Source: Agapanthus africanus
Lineage: Eukaryota; Streptophyta; Magnoliopsida; Asparagales; Amaryllidaceae
Length of the DNA stretch: 64,000 nt
Direction of reading: 5' to 3'
Assembly (NCBI GenBank): GCA_030015575.1
Contig: CM057346.1
Span: forward strand, 112,945,899 to 113,009,898
The notes beneath the pieces are model-generated. The model did no database searches and had not been told where the DNA came from. It worked only from the letters and a program-made list of their open reading frames with translations. This document shows positions 34,887-44,748 of this stretch, piece after piece. The position numbers and the translations under genes were made by a program. The first letter of the stretch is position 1. Each line of letters starts with the position of its first letter.

Positions 34887-36454
34887 TTGGTCGTTAGTCA
34901 AGTAAATGGTGACTACCAAACGTGCAAACCAGAATTGGTGAAGTACGGCGAAAAGGTGCAACAACTATTGACCCAAATTCCCTCCTATACTTTGGAGAAC
35001 ATACCGCGTGCGGAAAACAGCAAAGCAGACGCGTTGGCTAAACTTGCTAAAGAACTGGCTGACGAGAACCTTGATGACGTCAGAATCGTGGTACAAAGCC
35101 GTCGAGTGCTCGCCCCGGCAGAAATACCTCCGGAATTATATAAAGAAAAGGGGGCGACTGAGCAGACGACCCTACAAATAAAAGACCGTGAGAAGGCTGA
35201 GGACTGGAGGGAAGTCTTCATAGACTACTTTAAGTCCCACCGAATGCCCGAAGAAGCGTCCTCAAGACATCAGCTCATGAAACGAGCTCTATCTTTCGCT
35301 TTCGTCAACGATACTCTATACAAGAGATCATTTGATTCTCTATGGCTGAGATGCTTAGGACCTGGCGAAGCAGAAAGAGTCGTTCAGGAAGTTCACGACG
35401 GACTTTGCGGTTCTCACCAAGCAGGCCCAAAGATGAAGTTAAAAATTAAACGGATGGGTTATTACTGGCCCACGATGATCCAGGACTGCCTCGAGTATGC
35501 GAAGCAATGCCACTCGTGCCAGATTCATGGAGACTTTATCCACCAACATCCGAACCCACTACATCCAACGGTGGCTAGCTGGCCATTCGAAATGTGGGGG
35601 ACTGACATAGTCGGCCCCATCGAGCCAGCATCATCCCGGGGACATCGTTTTATCCTGGCGACAACTGATTACTTCTCCAAATGGGCAGAAGCAGTACCGC
35701 TGAGGGAAGTGAAGACGGAGAACATCCTCCACTTCTTCAAGACGCACGTCATCTATCGGTTTGGAACCCCACGGTGGATTATCTCCGATAATGGGCCAGC
35801 CTACAGAAGCCATAAGATTGGCCGCTTCGCGCAGCAGCACAATATAGACTGGAGATATTCTTCAGTTTACAACCCACGAGCTAACGGTCTGGCCGAGGCC
35901 TTCAATAAGACCTTGACGAAGATCATAAAAAAGACCGTTTCCCGGAATAAGAGAGACTGGCACGAGAAGCTGCAAGAAGCCCTTTGGGCTTATCGAACTA
36001 CATTCAAGACGGCCACGAACGCAACGCCGTACGCGTTGGTATTTGGGACGGAAGCAGTGCTCCCTCTCGAGATAGAGTTACCCTTTCTACGAGTGGCAGT
36101 CCACTACGAGCTGACGGACGAAGAAAACGCTCACCTTCGGCTTGAGGAGCTTGATGCCCTCGATGAAACCCGGCTCATAGCGCAACAACATCTAGAAGCC
36201 TACAAAGCAAAGATGACGCGCTCGTACGAAAGATTGACCAGGCCGAGGACATTCCGCCAAGGCGAACTCGTACTAGTAGTCAAAAGACCTATGATCCCCA
36301 ATCGTGCCAAGCGGGGAAATTTGAGCCGAACTATGAAGGCCCGTACATTATAGACAAGGTCTACCAGGGCGGAGCCTATCTACTCATGGACGTGCACGGT
36401 GAAAGGCTTTTTAGGCCAATAAACGGCCGCTTCTTAAAGAGGTACTATGCTTAA
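34887..36454 (+). pseudogene. Tat integrase
   Basis: In the shifted frame the end of the second RNase H is followed by the integrase. HHCC finger: HDGLCGSHQAG...CHSC, 35394-35520. Catalytic core: D at 35604 (GTDIVGP), D at 35787 (SDNGPAY) and E 36 residues later (NGLAEAFNK), the canonical DX35E spacing. The C-terminal domain is readable to GRFLKRYYA and a TAA at 36452, but a second one-base gain in a G run near 36314 shifts the frame, so the open part stops at 36353. Integrase inserts the cDNA and produced the TCCGC duplication. Confidence 0.92.
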
Positions 36455-36984
36455 TGAGCCACAGCCTGGGTCAATGATAGATGACGACGACTATGTCCGC
36501 TCGCTATCTTCCTAAGCTCAGACTTTACAAGCAGCAGCCGGCCTTCCCCTGAACGACGGACCGAAACGTCCTTAAACTATCGACGGACCGAAACGTCCTT
36601 AAACTATCGATGGACCGAAACGTCCTTAAACTAACGACGGACCGAAACGTCCTTAAACTAACGATGGACCGAAACGTCCTTAAACTAACGACGGACCGAA
36701 ATGTCCTTAAACTATCGACGAACCGAAACGTCCTTACTAACGGCGGACCGCAATGTCCTAAAACTTGCAAATGACCGAAACGTCGTTAAACTACTATCAA
36801 CCCGCGGCATTCTCAGGCCGACGTGGTTAAAAAAAAAAGAATAAAAAAATATTAAAATAAAAGACGGTATGTCCAGAAGCAAAATGGGCACGGATGAAAA
36901 CCCGAAAGGGCTCCGTGAGTAAAAACAGCAGGGCTACCGGCGAGTGTTTATGAAAACCCGAAAGGGCGCAACCTCGTTAAAAGA
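36455..36984 (+). repeat. 27-bp tandem repeats after Tat pol
   Basis: Positions 36554-36793 hold about nine units of 27 bp, CGACGGACCGAAACGTCCTT plus AAACTAT, with few changes. The unit is a multiple of three, so the opposite strand reads as a nine-residue repeat (SLRTFRSVV). That reading is a consequence of the period, not evidence of a protein. The rest of the stretch has no gene. Confidence 0.93.
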
Positions 36985-37510
36985 CACTTACAGGATCCTC
37001 TCGACCTTGTAAGGAGAAACCACCTGCGTGAGATCCTTACGACTCACAAAGGAGCAACACACTTAGGGATCCTCACGATTCCTAAGGAGAAAATACACTT
37101 GCGAGATCCTCACGATTCGTAAGGAGAACTCTCTTATGGGACCCTCACAGCTCATAAGATTTGAAAGTCTTAAGTTACAGAAACCTTAATATGTTCTTAA
37201 GAAACCCCCACAACCTTCGATATGGCCCTACAAGCGGCTCAATACTGACCCTTGTATACAATCCACGGGCGCGAATAAATATTTCCCCAGCAAAGTCCCA
37301 CCCGTGACTAGAGATATGTCCATATGATGAGCAACCCTTGTAGGTCCTCTCGACCCATAAGGAGAAAGCCCTCTTGTAGGATCCTTACGACTTGCAGAGG
37401 AACATACACTTAGGAATCCTCACGATCCCTAGGGAGAAAATACACCTACAAGATCCTCATGACTTGTAGGGAGAAATACTTTTGTGAGACCCTTACGGCT
37501 CATGAAGTCA
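36985..37510 (+). repeat. Dispersed 40-45-bp TCCTCACGAxxxxTAAGGAG units
   Basis: Two runs (about 36985-37160 and 37335-37510) of diverged units such as GGATCCTCACGATTCCTAAG followed by GAGAAAATACACTT; a third run is at 40645-40815. Each unit contains a short inverted pair (CTTANGAATCCT against AGGATCCTCACGATTCNTAAG). No coding region. Confidence 0.8.
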
Positions 37511-38320
37511 AAAGCCTTGGTCGACAGGACCCTTAACCTTGTTTGCCAAGCCACCTTTGTTCAACATCGACAAAGGCAAATGATGATTCGCTCCTGGCAA
37601 GATCCCAGTTGTAGCGGTGCTGATGCCGAAGTCGGTGTCTAAAATCCAAGCTTGCGGCGAAAAAGCTAGCAAGCCACACATGCCTACAAGAAAGCCGAAA
37701 TGATGGGGCAACTTGCAATAAAAAGCAGCAAGTAAAAATGTATGCATGAAAAATAGCCGAAATGATGGGGTAACTCGCAATAAAAAGCAGCGAGTAAAAA
37801 GAAAAATAGCCGAAATGATTGGGCACCGCGAAAAACAGCCGAAATGATTGGGCAATCGCGATTTTCGCGATATAAAAAGCTGAAATGATAGAGCATCGCG
37901 GAAAGAATAAAAAAAATGAAAGAATGAAACTTTTTGCCCTACAGGTGAGATCACATCGATCCCTGTAAACAATCCAGGGGCACAAACAAAGAGGAAACCA
38001 TACCTTCCCAACAGGCTCCATTAGAAAGCTAAACCAAATCTCGACGGTTCATAGACAACCCAAAGACAACCTCGACATTTGTCGCAATATTGCAGACATA
38101 ATGTCAATAGACGAAGCAAAGGAAGGTCCCTAGCTTCAGGGTCTCAACGTCAATATCGACAACTTAGAGATCACCAACAGCGTTTCTCCTCACTCCAACG
38201 AGATGCAAACGTGACGTTAACAATCGACCCCAGAGTCGCAACGAGAATGGAACCATGGAAAAGTCCCTAGTTCCAAATCTCAATGGCTACATCTGCAGCC
38301 TGGAGACCAACGACGGTGGG
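37511..38320 (+). repeat. Tat 3' region with GCCGAAATGAT repeats, no gene
   Basis: GCCGAAATGAT recurs at 37694, 37756, 37809, 37838 and (variant) 37879, with GCAATAAAAAGCAGC between some copies. The remainder to 38320 has no recognisable gene; reverse-strand open frames here follow the repeats. Confidence 0.75.
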
Positions 38321-38356
38321 TCTCCTCATTCCAGCAGGACACAAGTGTTACACCAT

Positions 38357-38770
38357 CAAACGGAGTGACGGCGAAGTCCCAGCTCCACCTCAGCATTCGT
38401 CTCGTTATAGCAAATGAGATGTCAATAGCAGCGTTCCTTCGCAGTCCAGCAGGATGCAGATGTAACGTCAACAAAAGACCTCATGGTCGAAACAAACGGA
38501 GTGATGGCGAAATACCAGCTCCACCTCAGCATTCGTCTCGTTATAGCAAACGAGATGTCAATAGCAGCGTTCCTTCGCAGTCCAGCAGGACGCAGATGTA
38601 ACGTCAACAAAAGACCTCATGGTCGAAACAAACGGAGTGACGGCGAAATACCAGCTCTACCTCAGCATTCGTCTCGTTACAGCAGACGAGATGTCAACAG
38701 CAGCGTTCCTTCGCGGTCCAGCAAGATGCAGACACAGCGTCAACAAAAGACCTTACGGTCAAAACAGACG
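38357..38770 (+). repeat. 136-bp tandem repeat, about three units
   Basis: Units start CAAACGGAGTGACGGCGAA at 38357, 38493 and 38629, an exact 136-bp spacing each time. A partial, more diverged unit follows from about 38762 and traces of the family precede 38357. Confidence 0.93.
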
Positions 38771-38995
38771 AAGCAAAGGCCAAATTCCTAGCTTCAGGGT
38801 CTTAACGGCAAGTCATATAAAACCGGAAAGACAATCAGAGATCATCTCGCACCAGTGTGGAATGGTCACCACCTCTACGTTCGTCTCGATACAGCAGACG
38901 CAATATCACCAAAAGGAACAGCGGCAACTCCCAGTTCCATGACTCGGCGATATACAGATCACCGAGAGTCAAATCTCCATCCCGTGAAATGCGGA

Positions 38996-40099
38996 TACAA
39001 TCAGCAAAATTCCTGGTTACGTGGAACGCGGATAACGTCACTCTTTGACCCCGTGGAAAACGTCCAGAGCGGATCCTGGTCCTCGTAGAGCCCGGCAGTG
39101 AACCCGTGTGAAGCATCCAGAGCGGAGCCTAGTCCTCGCCAAGCACGGCAGTGAACCCGTGTGAAGCATCTAGTGCAAAATTCCTGGTTACGTGGAACGC
39201 GGATAACGTCACTCTTTGACCCCGTGTGAAGCATCCAGAGCGGAGCCTAGTCCTCGCCAAGCACGGCAGTGAACCCGTGTGAAGCATCTAGTGCAAAATT
39301 CCTGGTTACGTGGAACGCGGATAACGTCACTCTTTGACCCCGTGGAAAACGTCCAGAGCGGATCTTGGTCCTCGCAGAGCACGGCAGTGAACCCGTGTGA
39401 AGCAACCAGAGCGGAGCCTAGTCCTCGCCAAGTACGGCAGTGAACCCGTGTGAAGCATCTAGTGCAAAATTCCTGGTTACGTGGAACGCGGATAACGTCA
39501 CTCTTTGACCCCGTGGAAAACGTCCAGAGTGGATCCTAGTCCTCGCAGAGCACGGCAGTGAACCCGTGTGAAGCATCCAGAGCGGAGCCTAGTCCTCGCC
39601 AAGCACGGCAGTGAACCCGTGTGAAGCATCTAGTGCAAAATTCCTGGTTATGTGGAACGCGGATAACGTCACTCTTTGACCCCGTGGAAAACATCCAGAG
39701 CGGATCCTGGTCCTCGCAGAGCACGGCAGTGAACCCGTGTGAAGCATCCAGAGCGGAGCCTAGTCCTCGCCAAGCACGGCAGTGAACCCGTATGAAGCAT
39801 CTAGTGCAAAATTCCTGGTTACGTGGAATGCGGATAACGTCACTCTTTGACCCCGTGGAAAACGTCCAGAGCGGATCCTGGTCCTCGCAGAGCACGGCAA
39901 TGAACCCGTGTGAAGCATCCAGAGCGGAGCCTAGTCCTCGCCGAACACGGCAGTGAACCCGTGTGAAGCATCTAGTGCAAAATTCCTGGTTATGTGGAAC
40001 GCGGATAACGTCACTCTTTGACCCCGCGGAAAACGCCCAGAGCGGAGCCTGGTCCTCGCCGAGCACGGCAGTGAACCCGTGTGAATCATCCAGAGCAAA
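38996..40099 (+). repeat. 171-bp tandem array with internal 53-bp duplication
   Basis: The marker CAAAATTCCTGGTTACGTGG occurs at 39005, 39176, 39294, 39465, 39636, 39807 and 39978: spacing 171 bp except one of 118 bp. Each full unit consists of a 65-bp part plus two similar 53-bp parts (CCAGAGCGGAKCCTRGTCCT...AACCCGTGTGAAGCATC). The 118-bp unit lacks exactly one 53-bp part. The reverse-strand open frame at 40066-39536 is a by-product of the 57-codon period. Confidence 0.95.
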
Positions 40100-40587
40100 T
40101 ACCGGACTGTGGAGTCCTTAAAATCCATGGACTATGACGTCCTTAACCTCGACCGTGATGTCTTAAAACTAACGATCAACCACCCCGATTCCCTACGGAT
40201 TTTGCCTTGGTTTAAGGGTACATCTCTTTACTCCTTTGATACCTGGCGTTGTAATTCCTCAACGTCTTCAAAGAGGTGACGGGTCCCTGCAACCAAACAT
40301 CGGACTGTGGAGTCCCTAAATCCACGGACTATGAGGTCCTTAACCTTGACCGTGATGTCTTAAAACTAACATCGGACTGCGGGGTCCCTAAATCCACGGA
40401 CTATGAGGTCCTTAACCTTGACCGTGATGTCTTAAAACTAACATCGGACTGTGGAGTCCTTAAATCCTCGGACTATGAGGTCCTTAACCTTGACCGTGAT
40501 GTCTTAAAACTAACAGCGGACGGTGGAGTCCTTAAATCCACGGACTATGAGGTCCTTAACCTTGACCGCGACGTCTTTAAACTATGA
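40099..40587 (+). repeat. 72-bp tandem repeat related to LTR repeats
   Basis: Units start ATCGGACTGTGGAGTCC at 40299, 40371, 40443 and 40515 (exact 72-bp spacing), with a diverged unit at about 40103. The unit contains GACTATGAGGTCCTTAACCT and GACCGTGATGTCTTAAAACT, both also present in the LTR block at 26030-26262. The forward open frame 40276-40587 is a 24-residue repeat without recognisable function. Confidence 0.95.
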
Positions 40588-40948
40588 TACCTGGAAAAAC
40601 CCTGACTCCGTAAAACACGAACAAGGGTGACCACATCCAGCACTTACAAGTCCTCACGACCTGTAAGGAAGAAAAACTCTCTTGTGAGATCCCTACGACT
40701 CTCAAGGGAAAACCCGCTTAAGGATCCTCACGATCTTTAAGAAGAACTTACACCTATGGGATCCTCTCGACCCATAGGGAGAAAAACTCTTTGTGAGACC
40801 CTCGTGGCTCATAAAATGCAAAAGCCTTAGGAAGCAGATCCTAACCCTGAATCCTAAGCATCGCTGTCCTGCAAGGAGATCAAGATAGAATATCCGCAGA
40901 ATACATTCAATGAAAAGGGGACACACCATTGAGAGGAAAAATGTATCT

Positions 40949-40954
40949 TTTATT
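40949..40954 (-). terminator. Candidate poly(A) signal for the antisense PMD gene
   Basis: Reverse-strand AATAAA about 105 bp downstream of the PMD stop codon (41059-41061), within a U-rich context. Distance and motif fit a plant 3' end; the cleavage site itself is not visible. Confidence 0.55.
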
Positions 40955-41058
40955 CATAAACCAAAATAGATACAAAGTACAATTTATGAAGGAAACGAAA
41001 AAAGGAGATACTCTCATTCATGAGTATGTACAAAAAAAAGGAGAAAAGATACAAGTCC

Positions 41059-41762
41059 TCAAGCCGGCGGGCGGTGCAGTAATTTTACCAGTTCATCGTT
41101 CTGTTGCTGAGCCACGGCTTCATGACGCAAGATCTCCAGAAGACGAGCCTCCGCCTGAGCTTGCTGAGCCTGATACGAAGCAAGCCAAGCTTCGAGCTCT
41201 TTCTCGGTGGCTTTATGGGCCTCGACCCTCTCACGAGTGAACGTGGCAGCTTTATCGAGAGCCACCACCTCTTTTATGGACTCCTGAAGCACCCGCCAGA
41301 GTTCGTATGCTTTGTTGGCTTTGGCTGTGAGGCTGGCATGAAGCTCGCTCAGCGCCTTAGCAGCCAACTCCCTCTCCGAGAACTTGCGGCCAAGCCTCTT
41401 CTCGTATGACGTCATGTTGGCCGCACATCGTGTTATCAGACCCCGCAACTCCGCTTTTGCAGCCACGGCTTCCGAGGAAAGGCGAGAACATTCGAGAGCG
41501 TACAAACAGGCCTCCACCTTCCTACAGAACTCCACCCAGACCTGCACCACCTCCTCGCTATGATAGGTGGCGAGAAAAGGAAGAGAGCCGTTAGCTTCAG
41601 CGGCAAACGCTTCGGCTGTGGTCGCGCTACCAGCACGGAGCTCCTCAATGAAAGATGATAGAGAGACAAGGCTCAATTGGGCCAAGCGTTCTGAAGCCCG
41701 TAAAGCATAAGGACCGGGCGGCATCACAATGCGCGATTCCAAAGCCATGGAGACTAGCAGAG
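41059..41762 (-). pseudogene. Antisense PMD gene, exon 5 (coiled-coil C-terminus)
   Basis: The acceptor GAGCAG ends at 41763. The exon opens in phase 1 from exon 4 and runs to a TGA at 41059. It encodes about 234 residues rich in Ala, Glu and Leu, with long heptad-like stretches (ERELAAKALSELHASLTAKA, EKELEAWLASYQAQQAQAEA) that look like coiled coil. An internal Met at 41748 could also begin a separate short protein, but the splice phase favours a last exon. No stop interrupts it. Confidence 0.75.
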
Positions 41763-41836
41763 CTGCTCAAATTTGGGAAATGTTACTAAAGCTTTTAAAT
41801 GCAGAACAAACGGGACTATAATAAAATGTCACTCAC

Positions 41837-41911
41837 CGACAGTCATGCAAGTAGGAGCTGAAGATTCCCCTAGCCCCTCAACGACCTCGACCTCATCGTC
41901 AGCTTCCAAAA
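41837..41911 (-). pseudogene. Antisense PMD gene, exon 4 (acidic)
   Basis: Seventy-five bases between acceptor TTATAG (ending 41912) and donor GTGAGT (from 41836). Encodes an acidic stretch (LEADDEVEVVEGLGESS). Both ends have phase 1, matching the neighbouring exons. Confidence 0.65.
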
Positions 41912-42008
41912 CTATAAGAAACATCAACGTCATTTCGTGAAATAGTAACAATGCCATGGTAAAAAAATGGCGAATGACACTAAACTTGCCCAGAGGAAAG
42001 GACAATAC

Positions 42009-42107
42009 GCTGAGGGGAGATCGCCTGCGGAGCTGCCATCTCCAATAAACGCTGAAATGACTGTCGAGGCGACAGATCCGCGATCGTGGCCGCCAAACCA
42101 CGCAATT
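42009..42107 (-). pseudogene. Antisense PMD gene, exon 3
   Basis: The acceptor CCCAG ends at 42108, in phase 1. The donor is less certain: GTATTG from 42008 is the one that keeps phase 1 into exon 4. Encodes GLAATIADLSPRQSFQRLLE-like sequence without known domain. The upstream intron (42108-42169) is only 62 bp, short for a plant intron. Confidence 0.55.
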
Positions 42108-42169
42108 CTGGGAAAGATAAAAGAGTTCAGACTATGAAGGGGTTGCTAAATTAAAACGCAGAGGGATAC

Positions 42170-42496
42170 CTTCAACACTCCTCCCATTCTGAGCCGAGGG
42201 GATAGCAGCTTCGACGGTCTCCGCCGCGACCTCAGGCTCCAACAAAGGAAGAGTAGTCCCGACTACCTCTCTTCCGGCCTCTGGGCCGCCCTCAGTAAGA
42301 GTCGTTGGGGCGGCGATCTCCAAAGAAGCCTCCCCCAAAGGGGAAAACGCTCCCTGATCAAGAACCGCCGCTGGAGGTTCTACCATGAGAAGAGCAGCCT
42401 CATCAGCCCCCTCCACACCAAGCAAGGCTTCATTGAGAATTTCGGCGGGCTTTATCTTTAATGGGCCCGTAGGGAGCTCCCCCAGCGTCGAAGATT
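42170..42496 (-). pseudogene. Antisense PMD gene, exon 2
   Basis: Acceptor GTGCAG ends at 42497; donor GTATCC starts at 42169. Exon 1 ends with one base of a codon that exon 2 completes, so the frame is kept. Encodes a Glu/Ala/Pro-rich, probably disordered linker of about 109 residues. The 80-bp intron 1 (42497-42576) starts GTACGT. Confidence 0.72.
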
Positions 42497-42576
42497 CTGC
42501 ACGATTCAAATAAGAATAATGATACGTATGCACGGGCATAAATAATCGGAAAGACTATAAAAGAAGCACAACGTAC

Positions 42577-44748
42577 CTATACGCAAAGAAGCCCTCAACA
42601 TGGCTTCTTTAAGCCGCTGCTCCTTCTCAAGGAGGTAGGCTCGTCGGGGTTCAAGGGTAGACTCATGACCGCCGGTCCATAAAGAAAGTGCATCAGCTGT
42701 GTCTTCTGAAGCGGCCTGCTTCAAAGCCCTTTCCCCCCATTCCTCCAGAGGGCCGATAAATCGCCGCCGAATCCACGAAGGGTCTTCGTAAAAAATTACA
42801 GCGGGGTAAGATTTCTTCGGAACCTTGGCGTTATGAGACGCGTCTTTTGAACGCCGTATGGCCTCAGCCAACTGCGCGGCCTCCTCATCAACCGAACTCG
42901 GGAAGAGAAGTCCAGCGTCTGACTCTTGTAGGGCCAATGGTTCGTCTTCAAGGATAGGCTCAGACTCCGCCACAGAATCAAGCGGGGTGGTGGCCGCTTT
43001 CCTCCGCCGTTTAGACCCAGAGCCGGTCGCTGAGGATGACCGCTTCCTCTCTCGCGAAGCCTTAGGGCGGCGCTGGCCCACATCGCCCTCAGCGCCTTCA
43101 TCCCTGTTACTCTCTCTCGGTGCCACAACCGAGGATGGCATCGCCATTGTCGACGCCACAGGGGGCGGTGCCGCCACCGGCAGGGGTGCTACTACTGGGG
43201 CCCATTTACCCCGCGATCGAGAACCTAAGGGCATACCAGCTGTTGGAGTAAGGTCTACCCCTGACTCCCCCGGAATGAGCGCGGTGCCAGTCTCCCTCAA
43301 AGGGAAGCGGACCGGAACCCTTGGTCGTAGCTTAGCCCCCGAAACCTGAGGAGGGGCGTCGTGACCAAGAAGCACCCTTCTTTCTTCAAGAATAATTAGG
43401 CTGATCCGATGAAGATACCAACCCGTAAATGCACCCACACACTGGGGCATGTACTCGGCTTCAGGGACCATGAAACGGGAGCCGGTGTTCAGCCTCATGA
43501 AATGATGAGCGGCATCGTGAACAGCATCGAGCGAAGGGATCGGGGCGACTATAAAAGCCTCGAAAGGAACACCCTGGTCGTATCCGAGCTGCCGGGCGAA
43601 TCGATGCGGATTGTACCGCATAAAAAGAGCTACACTGTCCTGGCGAAACACCAAGTAGCCCGGTCTAATTGTATACAAATGCGCGGCCTCCCGGGGCTTC
43701 AAAGAAGGCGTGTTGTCTTTCGACTGGTCCCAGAGTTGTTGAACGGGACCCGAAGGAGTAGACAAGACCCGATCATTAAAAACCAACCTGCCAGCGGCGG
43801 CATGAGGAGAAATCAGCACCCGAATAGCCCCGAATTGAGTCGGGTCAGCAGCAGAAGCACCCACCAGTTGCATAAGTCGCGGGAAGGGATAGGCGTCGTA
43901 AAAGGCGGGCCTCTGATGCATAGCGAAAGCCCCCAGCACATGCATTTCGACCCAGGACGTGAAATAATGAAGCGAAAAGTTCACTACGTCCACGCCGGGT
44001 GTAGAGGTATTAGCTGCGGTGCCCAATCCATGATAGAGGTGCGCCAAGGCCGGGATGCCAATGGCCAACCGCGTCCCCTCAGCAATATGATGGGCCGGGT
44101 AGATGACCGAGGCTCTCATGAAGCGGCGATGCATGGGGATAACGAACCAACTGAGCCAAACACTAACAAACCCCACAAAGAACGTTTCCTCGTCCATGCC
44201 TGGGACAGCAATGGATTCAAAAGATATCGGCGATATAATAGGGATGTAGTACTGAGGTAAATCTGATTCGGTGGTCGGCAACCTCTTCGGACCGAACCCA
44301 AAGGGGTCCCCAATGTTGGCAAACTTCGGGGCTGTCTTCGATAAGGCGTCCTCACGAAGGAAACGAGCAATGAAGCTCTTGAAAGTAACACCCTGCTCTT
44401 CGGATTCGATGAATAATCGGTCGAAGATGCCTAGCGCCTTGATTAAACTGGGGCGCTTATGACGAACGGCATTCTCAGCAGACAAGCCGTCAACCGGGGC
44501 GGGCTCGGGTTCAAAAACGTACTCGTCAGAAGGCAACAACTCCTCATACAGACTATCCCTTATCGGCAACCCCGAGATATCATAAAATTCGGCCAGAGAA
44601 ATCGAGACCTCGCGATCTCCTAGAATGAAAGTATTGGTGGGAAGATTCCATTGGTTCAAAAACGCCTTAACCCACCAGACATGCGGGGACTTATAATGGA
44701 ATAGTGACGCGTATATGGCCTGATAAAGCCCGACTTTCTGCAACCGCA
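42577..44748 (-). pseudogene. Antisense PMD gene, exon 1 main part (plant mobile domain)
   Basis: Open for over 720 codons on the strand opposite to Tat pol. The first 450 residues match the plant mobile domain (aminotransferase-like PMD, related to host MAIN/MAIL1): SPHVWWVKAFLNQW, ISLAEFYDISGLP, FFVGFVSVWLSWFVIP, GTRLAIGIPALAHLYHGLG, WVEMHVLGAF. A basic cluster (ASRERKRSSSATGSGSKRRR, about 43060-43000) could be a nuclear localisation signal. MAIN/MAIL1 act in transposon silencing and genome maintenance; what element-borne copies do is not known. The frame enters from the right across the Athila insertion. Confidence 0.85.
44744..44748. other. Target site duplication CCGCA (left)
   Basis: CCGCA directly precedes the Athila LTR start TGATCAG at 44749 and is repeated at 56444-56448. 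The PMD frame is continuous when one copy is removed. Confidence 0.95.

Noticed and set aside
36554-36793. Regular short repeats, CRISPR-like at first sight
   Set aside because: Units are contiguous without unique spacers and lie in a plant retrotransposon 3' region.
39536-40066. 176-codon reverse-strand frame with a 57-residue repeat
   Set aside because: The tandem unit is 171 bp, a multiple of three, so any stop-free unit gives a long frame. No domain and no start or splice context.
38996-40099. Similarity of the 171-bp period to primate alpha satellite
   Set aside because: Only the length agrees; the sequence is unrelated and the period arises from a 65 + 53 + 53 structure.
41059-41748. 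Exon 5 of the PMD gene as an independent small gene
   Set aside because: An internal Met exists, but acceptor and phase fit exon 4 exactly and the poly(A) signal is shared, so a last exon is more likely. Not excluded.
43409-44260. 283-codon forward frame
   Set aside because: It lies antisense to the PMD domain exon, has no recognisable domain and low-complexity content; treated as a shadow frame.
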